A stretch of DNA of 34,868 nt from Planctomycetota bacterium (GTDB taxonomy: Bacteria; Planctomycetota; UBA1135; GCA-002686595), in NCBI GenBank assembly GCA_020638875.1, contig JACKHS010000033.1, forward strand, positions 1 to 34,868, read 5' to 3'. Shown here piece after piece: positions 7,446 through 15,995 of the stretch. A program made the position numbers and the translations under genes. Position 1 is the stretch's first letter. Each line of letters starts with the position of its first letter. The notes beneath the pieces are model-generated. The model did not search any database. It was not told the DNA's origin and saw only the letters and a program-made list of their open reading frames with translations.

Positions 7446-9041
7446 ATGTTCGAGACCCTCACCGACCGCCTCAGCACCACCTTCTCCTTCCTCCGCGGCC
7501 GCAAGGAGCTGACGGAGGAGAACGTGGCCGAGGGCCTGCGCGAGGTGCGCCAGGCGCTGCTCGAGGCCGACGTGAACTTCAAGGTCGCGCGCGACTTCAC
7601 CGAGCGCGTGAAGGCCCGCGTCACGGGTGAGCAGCGCCTGCAGGGCGTCGACCCCTCGCAGCAGTTCGTGCACGCGTTCCACCAGGAGCTGGTGGAGCTG
7701 ATGGGGCCCGAGGACGCGCAGCTCAGCTTCGCGAAGAGCGGGCCCACGGTCGTGCTGATGGCCGGCCTGCAGGGCGCGGGCAAGACGACGACCTGCGCCA
7801 AGCTCGCCAAGTTCCTGCGCGAGAAGCGCGGCAAGCGCCCGCTGATGGTGGCCGCCGACATCAAGCGCCCGGCGGCCGTGGAGCAGCTCAAGGTGCTCGG
7901 CCGTCAGCTCGACGTGCCGGTCTTCCACGAGGAGGGCCTGACGCCGCCGCAGCTCTGCGCGAAGGGCGTCGAGCACGCGCGCAAGCAGGGCTACGACCTG
8001 GTGCTGCTCGACACCGCCGGCCGCCTGCACGTCGACGACGAGCTGATGGCCGAGGTGGCCGAGATCGCCAAGGCCACGCAGCCGCACGACCAGGTGCTCG
8101 TCGTCGACGCGATGACGGGTCAGGACGCGGTCAACTCGGCCAAGGCCTTCGACGAGCGCCTGCAGCTCACCGGCTGCATCCTGACCAAGCTCGACGGCGA
8201 CGCGCGCGGCGGCGCGGCCGTGTCGTTGAAGGCGGTCACCGGCCGCCCGATCCTGTTCATCGGCACGGGCGAGAAGATCGACGACCTCGACGCCTTCCAC
8301 CCCGAGCGCATGGCCGGGCGCATCCTCGGCATGGGCGACGTGGTCGGCCTGGTCGAGCGCGCGCAGGAGCAGATCTCCGAGCACGAGGCGCAGGCCGCGA
8401 TGGAGAAGCTGCTGCTGGGCTCCTTCACGCTCGAGGACATGCTGGCGCAGATGCGCATGATCCGCCGCATGGGCCCGATGAAGAAGGTGCTCGGGATGAT
8501 GCCGGGCATGCCCAAGGAAGTGCGCGACATCGACGTCGACGACAAGCAGATGAACCGCCTCGAGGCGCTGTTCACGTCGATGACGCCGCAGGAGCGGCTC
8601 AAGCCCGACCTGCTCGACATGAGCCGCCGCCGACGCATCGCGCGCGGCGCGGGGCAGGGGCTCGACGCCGTCAACGAGCTGCTGAAGCGCTACAAGCAGA
8701 TGCAGCAGATGATGAAGCAGATGAACAAGCTCGGGCTCGGCTCGATGCTCGGCGCCGGCGCCAAGAAGGAGACCCTGCGCGGCATGTCCGCCACCGGCGA
8801 GCTGGCCTCGGGCGGCGGCGGCATGATGGACGCCCTGGGCGGCCTCGGCGCGGGCCTGGGGGCCGGCGTGAAGGGCCTCGGCAGCCGCCTCTTCGGCGGG
8901 GGCGGCGCCCCGGCCGGGATGGAGGACCTCGCCTCGATGATGGGCGGTCCGCGCCCGATGGGCTCCTCGGCGACGCGCAAGAGCGGCTCGAAGAAGGACA
9001 AGCGCAAGAAGGACAAGAAGAAGCGCAAGGGCCGCCGCTGA
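7446..9041 (+). CDS. ffh: Signal recognition particle protein Ffh (SRP54)
   Basis: 531 aa from the ATG at 7446. Ffh binds signal sequences of membrane proteins on the ribosome and, with SRP RNA and FtsY, delivers them to the membrane. The N domain is followed by the GTPase G domain with GLQGAGKTTTCAK (P-loop from residue 107), LLDTAGRLHVDDEL, and TKLDGDARGGAA. The methionine-rich M domain (LEDMLAQMRMIRRMGPMKKVLGMMPGM, in pieces) follows, with the RNA-binding SRRRRIARGAG. After it comes a longer than usual Gly/Met-rich tail ending in a Lys/Arg-rich stretch (KKDKRKKDKKKRKGRR). A short GC hairpin follows the stop. rpsP is next, as in many bacteria. Confidence 0.96.
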   Translation: MFETLTDRLSTTFSFLRGRKELTEENVAEGLREVRQALLEADVNFKVARDFTERVKARVTGEQRLQGVDPSQQFVHAFHQELVELMGPEDAQLSFAKSGPTVVLMAGLQGAGKTTTCAKLAKFLREKRGKRPLMVAADIKRPAAVEQLKVLGRQLDVPVFHEEGLTPPQLCAKGVEHARKQGYDLVLLDTAGRLHVDDELMAEVAEIAKATQPHDQVLVVDAMTGQDAVNSAKAFDERLQLTGCILTKLDGDARGGAAVSLKAVTGRPILFIGTGEKIDDLDAFHPERMAGRILGMGDVVGLVERAQEQISEHEAQAAMEKLLLGSFTLEDMLAQMRMIRRMGPMKKVLGMMPGMPKEVRDIDVDDKQMNRLEALFTSMTPQERLKPDLLDMSRRRRIARGAGQGLDAVNELLKRYKQMQQMMKQMNKLGLGSMLGAGAKKETLRGMSATGELASGGGGMMDALGGLGAGLGAGVKGLGSRLFGGGGAPAGMEDLASMMGGPRPMGSSATRKSGSKKDKRKKDKKKRKGRR

Positions 9042-9189
9042 GCCCGCGTCGGGCCGCCGGGCGGCAGAAAATGACGCTCGGAGGCGCGTGCCCCCTTGTC
9101 AGGGCGGCCGCGATTCGCTTTCCTATTCGGCTCTCCAGACCGATCACGGGTCCGCGACGGGCCCTCCCACGCCGCCAGAACACCACTCC

Positions 9190-9618
9190 ATGGTCGTCGT
9201 CATCCGCATGAAGCGCACGGGGCGCCGCAACCGCCCCTGCTACCGAATCACTGTCGCCGACTCCCGCTCCCCGCGGGACGGCCGGTTCATCGAGAGCCTC
9301 GGGCTCTACGACCCGGTCAACTCGAACGTCGAGGGGCAGGTGAAGCTGGACGTCGAGCGCGCCAAGCTCTGGCTCGCCAACGGCGCGCAGCCCAGCGAGA
9401 CGGTGCGCTCCATCCTCAAGAAGAACGGCGCCTACGAGGGCCTCGTCACCGCCAAGCCGCGCAAGCGCACCGGCCGCAAGTCGAGCACGTCGACGCACAA
9501 GCGCCGCGAGGCGCGCAAGGGCGCCACGCTCGAGAAGAAGACGGCTCGCCGCGACGCGCGGGTCGAGGCCGTGCGCGCCGCCGCCGCGGCCGCCAAGGCG
9601 GCCGAAGCCGGCGAGTAG
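9190..9618 (+). CDS. rpsP: Small ribosomal subunit protein bS16 with basic/alanine tail
   Basis: 142 aa from the ATG at 9190. The open frame extends upstream to 9088, but homology starts at MVVVIRMKRTGRRNRPCYRI. The bS16 core is clear: DSRSPRDGRFIESLGLYDP, then LDVERAKLWLANGAQPSETV. From about residue 90 the protein continues as a Lys/Arg-rich then Ala-rich tail absent from the ~80-aa E. coli protein. bS16 stabilises the central and 5' domains of 16S rRNA. ffh lies upstream, but rimM, trmD and rplS, which usually follow, are absent here. Confidence 0.94.
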   Translation: MVVVIRMKRTGRRNRPCYRITVADSRSPRDGRFIESLGLYDPVNSNVEGQVKLDVERAKLWLANGAQPSETVRSILKKNGAYEGLVTAKPRKRTGRKSSTSTHKRREARKGATLEKKTARRDARVEAVRAAAAAAKAAEAGE

Positions 9619-9774
9619 ACGGCACTCCGCGGCGCACGCCACCGCTCGGGGGCGGACGCGCCAGGACTCCCACGCGCTCGCGGTCCCCCCGGGCCGCGCG
9701 GCGCGCGTTTCTGCCGCAAGTGGTGGAGCGCATCCCCCCCTCGACCGCGCACCCCGACGTCACGGAAGGATCAC

Positions 9775-10929
9775 GTGAGCAAGAAATCGGACCTCGCCGC
9801 GAAGCTCCTCGAGAAGGTCGAACTCCCGCACCCCCTGCCCGAGGCGCCCGAGGGCTGCACGATCCTCGAGGCTGGGATGTACGCGGTGCTGCTGCGCGAC
9901 ATGCCGCCGGCGCGCGCGAAGGCCGCGCTCGAGGCGCTGCGCAAGGCCTACCCCGACTACAACGAGACGCGCGTCGCGCAAGCCCAGGAGATCGCCGAGG
10001 TGATCGCGCCCAAGGGCAAGGGCGTGGCGCGCCTCGACAAGTACAAGCCGGCGGCGCGGCTCGTGCAGGCCTACCTCAAGGAGGTCTTCCAGAAGTCCCA
10101 CGGCCTCGACTTCGAGTTCGTGAACGAGGACCCCAACGCCGGCATGAAGACGCTGAGCCAGATGGACTTCATCGGCACGGCGCTGGCCGGCTACCTGCTC
10201 TGGCTGATGGATCCCACCGGGACGCCGGCGACGCCGGGCCTGGTGCGCACGCTCGACCGCCTCGGCCTGATGACGCGCACGTCCTCGATGCGCAAGGCGC
10301 GCGAGGCGCTCGACAAGGTGGTGCCCGACAAGGAGCGCCTCGCGTACGCCTACGGCTTCGGCGTCGTGGCCGACCGCTGGTGCGGCAAGAAGCCGATCTG
10401 CTGGGAGTGCCCGCTGCTCGACGCGTGCAGCACCGGCAAGAAGATCCACAAGGACTGGAAGGTCCAGCAGGAGCGGCTCGAGAAGCAGCGCGCGAAGGAG
10501 GACGCCCGTCAGGCGATCCTCGAGAAGAAGGAGGCCGCGCGCCGCAAGCGCGACGAGGAGCGCGAGGCGAAGCGCCTCGAGGCGGAGGCCAAGAAGGCCG
10601 AGCGCGAGGCCCAGCGCCTGGCGCTGATCGCCAAGAAGGTCGCCGAGCGCGAGGCCGCCGCCGCGAAGAAGGCGGCCGAGAAGAAGAAGGCCGACGAGGC
10701 CAAGAAGAAGGCCGCCGCCCAGAAGAAGGCGGCGCCGAAGAAGGCCGCGCCGAAGAAGGTCGCCAAGAAGGCGGCCGCCAAGAAGCCCGCGGCGAAGAAG
10801 CCGGCGGCCAAGAAGGTCGTGAAGAAGGCCGCCAAGAAGGTCGCGAAGAAGACGACCACGAAGAAGGCCGCCACGACCAAGAAGCCCGCCAAGAAGAAGA
10901 CCGCCAAGAAGGCCACGCGCCGCCGCTGA
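9775..10929 (+). CDS. EndoIII-like Fe-S (HhH-GPD fold) protein with histone-H1-like tail
   Basis: 384 aa from a GTG at 9775, with GGAAGGA just upstream as ribosome site. Residues about 1-220 look like the helical HhH-GPD fold of endonuclease III: they end in C203-x5-C209-x2-C212-x5-C218 (RWCGKKPICWECPLLDAC), close to the C-x6-C-x2-C-x5-C [4Fe-4S] pattern of that family. The catalytic HhH lysine (LPGVGRKTA in EndoIII) and the catalytic Asp of the VDTH segment are not visible; the aligned stretches read DFIGTALAGYLL and ATPGLVRTL. Glycosylase/lyase chemistry is therefore doubtful. From about 225 the protein is a charged coiled coil, then a repetitive KKAAAKKPAAKK-type tail like histone H1 and bacterial H1-like proteins. 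A DNA-binding structural or damage-sensing role is inference. maf follows closely. Confidence 0.7.
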   Translation: MSKKSDLAAKLLEKVELPHPLPEAPEGCTILEAGMYAVLLRDMPPARAKAALEALRKAYPDYNETRVAQAQEIAEVIAPKGKGVARLDKYKPAARLVQAYLKEVFQKSHGLDFEFVNEDPNAGMKTLSQMDFIGTALAGYLLWLMDPTGTPATPGLVRTLDRLGLMTRTSSMRKAREALDKVVPDKERLAYAYGFGVVADRWCGKKPICWECPLLDACSTGKKIHKDWKVQQERLEKQRAKEDARQAILEKKEAARRKRDEEREAKRLEAEAKKAEREAQRLALIAKKVAEREAAAAKKAAEKKKADEAKKKAAAQKKAAPKKAAPKKVAKKAAAKKPAAKKPAAKKVVKKAAKKVAKKTTTKKAATTKKPAKKKTAKKATRRR

Positions 10930-10947
10930 CGCGGCGCGGGAGCGAGC

Positions 10948-11574
10948 GTGCGACGGCTGATCCTGGCCTCGGCGTCGCCGCGTCGGCGCGACCTCCTGAC
11001 GGCGGCCGGGCTGACCTTCGAGGTCGAGCCCTCGCACGCCGACGAGGACCTCGACGCGGTGACCTCGCCCGAGGCCGCGGCCGTCGAGCTCGCGCGGCGC
11101 AAGGCGCGCGCGGTGGCCGCGGCGCACGCCGGTGAGGACGTGCTCGTCCTGGGCGCGGACACGGTCGTCGCGCTCGGCCCCGACGAGGACCTGCGCCTGC
11201 TCGCCAAGCCCGCCGACGAGGTCGAGGCGCGCGCGATGCTCGAGGCGCTCTCGGGCTCGCGGCACCGCGTCGTGACCGGCGTGGCCGTCGTGCACGCCGC
11301 GCGCCTGGAGCGGCCCGAGGCCTGGCGCGCCGGCTTCGAGCGCACCTGGGTCAGCATGCGCGCCCTGACGCCCGCCGAGGTGAGCGCGTACGTCGCCTCC
11401 GGCGAGTGGCGCGACAAGGCCGGCGGCTACGCCATCCAGGAGACGGCCGACGCCTTCGTGACCGCGCTGGAGGAGGGCGGCTTCGACAACGTCGTCGGCC
11501 TGCCGGTGGCCCTCGCGCGGCGCCTGGTGGGGGAGCTCGAGGGGCCGCTCGGCGGACCGTCCGCGCTTGTGTGA
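10948..11574 (+). CDS. maf: Maf-family nucleoside triphosphate pyrophosphatase
   Basis: 208 aa from a GTG at 10948, 18 bp after the preceding stop. Maf proteins hydrolyse non-canonical or surplus NTPs (dTTP/UTP, or modified forms) to monophosphates. Marks are the N-terminal LILASASPRRRDLL, the GADTVVAL motif, SGSRHRVVTGVAV, and KAGGYAIQETADAFV. The protein is slightly longer than the usual 190-200 aa. Which nucleotide it prefers (Maf versus YhdE/YceF type) is not decidable by eye. It is probably co-transcribed with the upstream Fe-S/H1-tail gene. Confidence 0.92.
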   Translation: MRRLILASASPRRRDLLTAAGLTFEVEPSHADEDLDAVTSPEAAAVELARRKARAVAAAHAGEDVLVLGADTVVALGPDEDLRLLAKPADEVEARAMLEALSGSRHRVVTGVAVVHAARLERPEAWRAGFERTWVSMRALTPAEVSAYVASGEWRDKAGGYAIQETADAFVTALEEGGFDNVVGLPVALARRLVGELEGPLGGPSALV

Positions 11575-11591
11575 AGGTCGGGCTCGCGGGC

Positions 11592-11620
11592 TTGCGGGGC
11601 CCCCGGGGCACGGCTAGAGT
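11592..11620 (+). promoter_or_regulatory. Sigma70-type promoter for rpmE
   Basis: TTGCGG (11592-11597), 17 bp, then TAGAGT (11615-11620). The spacing is ideal for a housekeeping sigma factor. It lies in the maf-rpmE gap, about 100 bp before the rpmE start, leaving a leader that could hold regulatory structure. Confidence 0.62.
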
Positions 11621-11690
11621 GTTCGGCTCCCTTTCGCCGTCGGGCGGTGGACGACGCCACCCCCGCGCACGCGGCGAAGACCCCCCCTGC

Positions 11691-11710
11691 CTAGCCCACG
11701 CTAGCCCACG
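11691..11710 (+). repeat. Tandem 10-bp repeat in rpmE leader
   Basis: CTAGCCCACG occurs twice head to tail, ending 11 bp before the rpmE ATG and immediately 5' of its ribosome-binding region. A small GGTGG/CCACC hairpin lies further upstream in the leader. L31 leaders are autoregulatory in some bacteria, so this could be a control site (inference). Confidence 0.5.
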
Positions 11711-11721
11711 AGCTTGATCCG

Positions 11722-11943
11722 ATGAAAGCGGACGTGCACCCCAAGTACATGGATTGCCTGGTCCACTGTGGCTGTGGCAACGAGTTCAAGACTCGCGCCA
11801 CGGTGAAGGAGATGCGCGTGGAGATCTGCGGCTCCTGCCACCCGTTCTACACGGGCAAGCAGAAGTTCGTCGACGCCGCCGGCCGCGTGGATCGCTTCAT
11901 GAGGAAGTTCGGCAAGAGCGGCCTCGAAGGCGCCAAGAAGTAA
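11722..11943 (+). CDS. rpmE: Large ribosomal subunit protein bL31 (zinc-binding type)
   Basis: 73 aa from the ATG at 11722. It begins MKADVHPKYMDCLVHCGCGNE. The zinc-ribbon cysteines are visible as CGCG and, further on, ICGSCHPFYTGKQKF, so this is the C+ (zinc) form rather than the zinc-independent paralogue. bL31 bridges the two subunits near the 5S rRNA region. The C-terminal segment VDRFMRKFG is typical. prfA follows about 80 bp downstream, a common pairing. Confidence 0.96.
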   Translation: MKADVHPKYMDCLVHCGCGNEFKTRATVKEMRVEICGSCHPFYTGKQKFVDAAGRVDRFMRKFGKSGLEGAKK

Positions 11944-12001
11944 GCGCCCACGGGCGCGGCCGAGCCCCGAGCGCCGAAGGGCGCGGCTGAGCCCCGACCA
12001 C
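11944..12001. repeat. Small hairpins and a 17-bp direct repeat after rpmE
   Basis: GCGCCC/GGGCGC (11944-11957) forms a short hairpin right after the stop, and GCGCC-GAAG-GGCGC (11971-11984) a second one with a tetraloop. The word GGCGCGGC(C/T)GAGCCCCGA appears twice. It may act as a weak terminator or mRNA-processing site between rpmE and prfA; there is no T-tract. Confidence 0.45.
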
Positions 12002-12026
12002 GCCCGCGGCGGCGCGTCCCCGCGCC

Positions 12027-13109
<1,083 letters not shown>

Positions 13110-13129
13110 CCCCCCCGCGCGAGCCCGGG

Positions 13130-13135
13130 TAGGCT
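13130..13135 (+). promoter_or_regulatory. Possible -10 box upstream of the membrane-protein gene
   Basis: TAGGCT in the prfA-downstream gap, 77 bp before the next start. It overlaps the right side of a CGAGCC/GGCTCG hairpin (13120-13137), so it could equally be part of a terminator. No good -35 is seen. Confidence 0.3.
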
Positions 13136-13145
13136 CGCTGAACCC

Positions 13146-13162
13146 CGGCCCGCCGCGGGCCG
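13146..13162 (+). terminator. Hairpin after prfA
   Basis: CGGCCC and GGGCCG pair around a 5-nt loop, followed by TTCTCG. With the neighbouring hairpin at 13120-13137 it could attenuate read-through from prfA. The T-tract is weak. Confidence 0.4.
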
Positions 13163-13211
13163 TTCTCGCCGACGGCCCCGATCCCCCCCAGACCCCCTGC
13201 TCTCCGCTGGC

Positions 13212-14468
13212 ATGACCGACCGCGACGCCAAGACGCACCACGAGTTCGACGACCTGGAGCCCCTGCCGGACCTGCACGAGCTCCCCGGTGACGCGGAGCT
13301 GGTGGAGCAGCGCGCGGAGCAGGTGCTGCACGAGGTCGAGGAGCTCGAGGCCCTCGAGGAGCTGGAGCCGCTCGAGGAGCTCGAGCCGCTGCCGCCGCCG
13401 GCGCCCAAGCCCGCGCCGAAGCCCGTGGTCGCGACCCCGGCGCCGCCGCCGAAGCCCGAGCCGAAGCCCGAACCCGAGCCGACCGTGACGCCCGCCGCCG
13501 CCGTCGCGGGCGCCGCCGCCGCGCTGGCCGCCAAGCCGGCGCCCGCCCCGCCGCCGCAGGCCTCGCCGGTGCCGACGCCGAGCGCGCCGCTCAAGGCCGG
13601 CGCGACGACCTCGAACACGCCCGAGGCGCCCAAGCCGGGCGCCGTGACCGCCTCCAGCGGCTCGCGTCGCGAGCGCATGGAGAAGGACCGCGAAGCGCGC
13701 GCGGCCTCCAAGAAGAAGGCGCCCACCTGGATCAAGTGGGAGGGCCCCGGCGAGAAGCCCAAGCGCGAGATGGAGCACGCGCCGCTGATCCTGCGCAAGG
13801 CCGCGCTGTGGCTGCTCATCGGTTGCCTGCTGCCGTGGGGCGGCGTGCCGATCGTGAGCACCGAGGTCGACGGCGCGACGATCACGCAGGTCTTCTGGTG
13901 GCAGACGATCGTCGAGAAGCTGCTCGTGCTCGGCGGTCTCTACGTCTGGCACCAGGCGCACCTGTACCGCGACGCGGTCAAGGTGCCCGGCTTCATCGCC
14001 TCGCTCGGCAAGAGCTCGTTCCTGCCGCTGTTCGTCGTGGCGGGCGCGCTGGCGCTGCTCGGCGTGCTGCCGTTGCTCTCGTGGGACACGATGGCGACCG
14101 GCGAGCTGATGATGGACAACTCCGGCCCGCTGGCCGAGAAGGGCTTCCTGCTGCTCGCCGGCCTGACGTTGACGCATATCTACGACTACGAGCACGGCGG
14201 GCGCTTCAACCCGATGTTCCCGATCATGTTCCTGGCGCCGGCCATCGCGGGCGTCATGGCGCTGCTGCGGGTCTTCGGGCGCGAGGAGGGCATCGGGCTC
14301 GGCGCGATCCTCGGCGGCGCCGGTGCGATCCTCGTCGCCGTGGCCGGCTCGATGGCGGCGTACACGATGTACGTCGCGATGAAGGAGGCCAAGGCGCACG
14401 GCGAGGCCAAGAAGGCCGCGCAGCTCGAGGCGCGCAAGGCGGCGCGGGAGACGCAGCGTCGCCCGTGA
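13212..14468 (+). CDS. Unknown membrane protein with long Pro/Ala-rich N-terminal region
   Basis: 418 aa from the ATG at 13212; not recognised as a named family. Residues 1-60 are acidic and Leu/Glu-rich (DLEPLPDLHELPGD, EELEALEELEPLEEL). Residues about 60-155 are Pro/Ala/Lys-rich and likely disordered. Then comes a basic stretch (KKKAPTWIKWEGPGEKPKRE). From about 195 there are roughly six hydrophobic segments: KAALWLLIGCLLPWG, VEKLLVLGGLYVW, FLPLFVVAGALALLGVLPLL, FLLLAGLTLTHIY, FPIMFLAPAIAGVMALL, and IGLGAILGGAGAILVAVAG. A short Lys/Ala-rich C-terminal tail follows. It lies between prfA and prmC on the same strand, 16 bp from prmC, so it is probably co-transcribed. No catalytic motif is seen. 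Confidence 0.75.
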   Translation: MTDRDAKTHHEFDDLEPLPDLHELPGDAELVEQRAEQVLHEVEELEALEELEPLEELEPLPPPAPKPAPKPVVATPAPPPKPEPKPEPEPTVTPAAAVAGAAAALAAKPAPAPPPQASPVPTPSAPLKAGATTSNTPEAPKPGAVTASSGSRRERMEKDREARAASKKKAPTWIKWEGPGEKPKREMEHAPLILRKAALWLLIGCLLPWGGVPIVSTEVDGATITQVFWWQTIVEKLLVLGGLYVWHQAHLYRDAVKVPGFIASLGKSSFLPLFVVAGALALLGVLPLLSWDTMATGELMMDNSGPLAEKGFLLLAGLTLTHIYDYEHGGRFNPMFPIMFLAPAIAGVMALLRVFGREEGIGLGAILGGAGAILVAVAGSMAAYTMYVAMKEAKAHGEAKKAAQLEARKAARETQRRP

Positions 14469-14484
14469 CGGCGGAGCCGCGCGC

Positions 14485-15369
14485 GTGAGCCCGGGGCCCG
14501 GAGCGCCGCCTGCGCCGCGCACGGCGGGGGAGATGCTGCGCATGGCGCGCGCCTTCCTCGAGCGCAAGGAGCTCGGGGAGGCGCGGCTCGAGGCCGAGCT
14601 GCTCGTGGCGCACGCGCTGGGGCTCTCGCGCCTGCAGCTCTACCTCGACCTCGAGCGGCCCGTGTCGCCGGCCGAGGTCGACGTCGCGCGCGACGCGCTC
14701 GTGCGCCGCGGCCGGCGCGAGCCCACCGCGTACATCACCGGCAAGCGCGAGTTCTACGGCCGCGACTTCGCGGTGGCGGCGGGCGTGCTCGTGCCGCGGC
14801 CGGAGACCGAGCAGCTGGTCGACCTGGCGCGCGACGCGAGCGCGGCGCGCGGCGGCGCGGACGGGCTGCGCGTGGCGGACCTCGGCTGCGGCAGCGGGTG
14901 CCTCGCGGTGACGCTCGCGCTCGAGCTGGCCGGCAGCGTCGTCACCGCCGTCGACGTCTCGCCCTCGGCGGTCGAGCAGACGCGCCGCAACGCCGAGCGC
15001 CTCGGCGCCGCCGTCGAGGTGCTGCTCGGCGACGGCCTCGACGTGCTCGCGGCGCGCGGGCCCTTCGACCTCCTCGTCTCGAACCCGCCCTACGTGATGC
15101 CCGAGGAGGCGCCCGAGCTCGCGCCGGAGGTGCGCGAGTACGAGCCCGAGCTCGCGCTCTACGCGCCGGCCGGCGACCCCGACCACTGGGTGCGCCGCGT
15201 CGTCGAGCGCTTCGACGCGCTGGTCGCGCCGGGCGGCCTCGCGCTCGTCGAGCTGGGCTGGAAGCAGCGCGAGCGCGTGCTGGCGCTGGCCGCCGCGCGC
15301 GGGCTCGCGGCGCGCGTGCACGACGACCTCGAGCGCGTGCCGCGCGTGCTCGAGCTGCGCCGCGCCTGA
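14485..15369 (+). CDS. prmC: Peptide chain release factor N5-glutamine methyltransferase
   Basis: 294 aa from a GTG at 14485. PrmC methylates the GGQ glutamine of RF1/RF2 and thereby boosts termination. The N-terminal helical domain carries the typical EAELLVAHAL, and REPTAYITGKREFYG leads into the catalytic domain. The SAM-binding motif is DLGCGSGCL (132-140) and the substrate-glutamine motif is NPPYV (from 200). Length and order match the family. The substrate gene prfA lies 1.4 kb upstream on the same strand. Confidence 0.95.
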   Translation: MSPGPGAPPAPRTAGEMLRMARAFLERKELGEARLEAELLVAHALGLSRLQLYLDLERPVSPAEVDVARDALVRRGRREPTAYITGKREFYGRDFAVAAGVLVPRPETEQLVDLARDASAARGGADGLRVADLGCGSGCLAVTLALELAGSVVTAVDVSPSAVEQTRRNAERLGAAVEVLLGDGLDVLAARGPFDLLVSNPPYVMPEEAPELAPEVREYEPELALYAPAGDPDHWVRRVVERFDALVAPGGLALVELGWKQRERVLALAAARGLAARVHDDLERVPRVLELRRA

Positions 15370-15370
15370 G

Positions 15371-15385
15371 GGCGCCCGGAGCGCC
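15371..15385. terminator. Small hairpin between convergent prmC and pilZ-domain gene
   Basis: GGCGC-CCGGA-GCGCC immediately after the prmC stop, in the short gap between converging genes. It has a 5-bp stem and no T-tract, so it is a weak candidate. Confidence 0.3.
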
Positions 15386-15433
15386 GCGCGCGACCACGGT
15401 CCGCGGCCGAGGGCAGCGCGGCGTCCCCGAAGC

Positions 15434-15814
15434 TCAGCGCGCCGCCAGCTCGGGGTGGGCCTCGACGTACGTCGCGATGGCGGCCTTGTCCGCGTCCGAG
15501 AGCTCGGGCATGAAGACCGCGATCTCGTAGTGGTCGAGGCGCTCGCTGATGCGCTCGGAGCGCACGACGATGCCGCGCCCGCTCACGACCAGCCCTGCGG
15601 GGCCGGGGAACTGCAGCTCGATGCCGAGCACCGTCATCAGGTCGAGCGGCCGGTCGAGGAAGCAGCACACCCCGGCCTGGCTGACGTCGCGCACGCGCGC
15701 CTCGAAGCGCCCCTCGGGCAGCTCCAGCGAGATCGGCCAGTCGGCCTTGGCGCGCGGCCAACGGCGGCGTTCACGGCCGGACTTGGGGGCTTGCGGGGCG
15801 GTGTCGGCGCTCAT
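15434..15814 (-). CDS. PilZ-domain protein (putative c-di-GMP effector)
   Basis: 126 aa from the ATG at 15814. After a short polar leader the protein is a single PilZ beta-barrel. The arginine motif is RRWPR (R17-x3-R21), and the second motif is D43-x-S45-x-x-G48 in VRDVSQAGVCCF. Both match the c-di-GMP-binding consensus RxxxR and (D/N)xSxxG. The end, SDADKAAIATYVEAHPEL, is a helix usual in this family. Single-domain PilZ proteins pass on c-di-GMP signals to motility, polysaccharide or other targets; the target here is unknown. It is divergent from ssb. Confidence 0.85.
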   Translation of the reverse strand: MSADTAPQAPKSGRERRRWPRAKADWPISLELPEGRFEARVRDVSQAGVCCFLDRPLDLMTVLGIELQFPGPAGLVVSGRGIVVRSERISERLDHYEIAVFMPELSDADKAAIATYVEAHPELAAR

Positions 15815-15846
15815 GGGTCCTCGTGCGTGCTGGGGGCGATGGGCCC

Positions 15847-15852
15847 ATGGTA
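15847..15852 (-). promoter_or_regulatory. Candidate -10 box for the PilZ gene
   Basis: Read on the minus strand the sequence is TACCAT, about 33 bp before the ATG. The same box at nearly the same distance precedes the start chosen for the giant gene at 24145. Confidence 0.38.
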
Positions 15853-15913
15853 GGGAGGGGCCGGAGGGCTGTCCATCGTCCGCGGGGTGGTGGGATCGGC
15901 CCGCGGCGAGGGC

Positions 15914-15919
15914 TAGACT
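15914..15919 (+). promoter_or_regulatory. Candidate -10 box for ssb
   Basis: TAGACT in a GC-rich gap, the same hexamer as upstream of the tRNA-Cys gene. No convincing -35 is seen. The GTG of ssb lies about 76 bp downstream and has GAGGAGG at 15981-15987 as ribosome site. Confidence 0.45.
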
Positions 15920-15995
15920 ACGGGTCCTCGGGGCGCCGCGTCGGCGCCCCTCCGTTCCGGTCCGAGAGACGTCCCCGCACGAGGAGGCAACCGCC

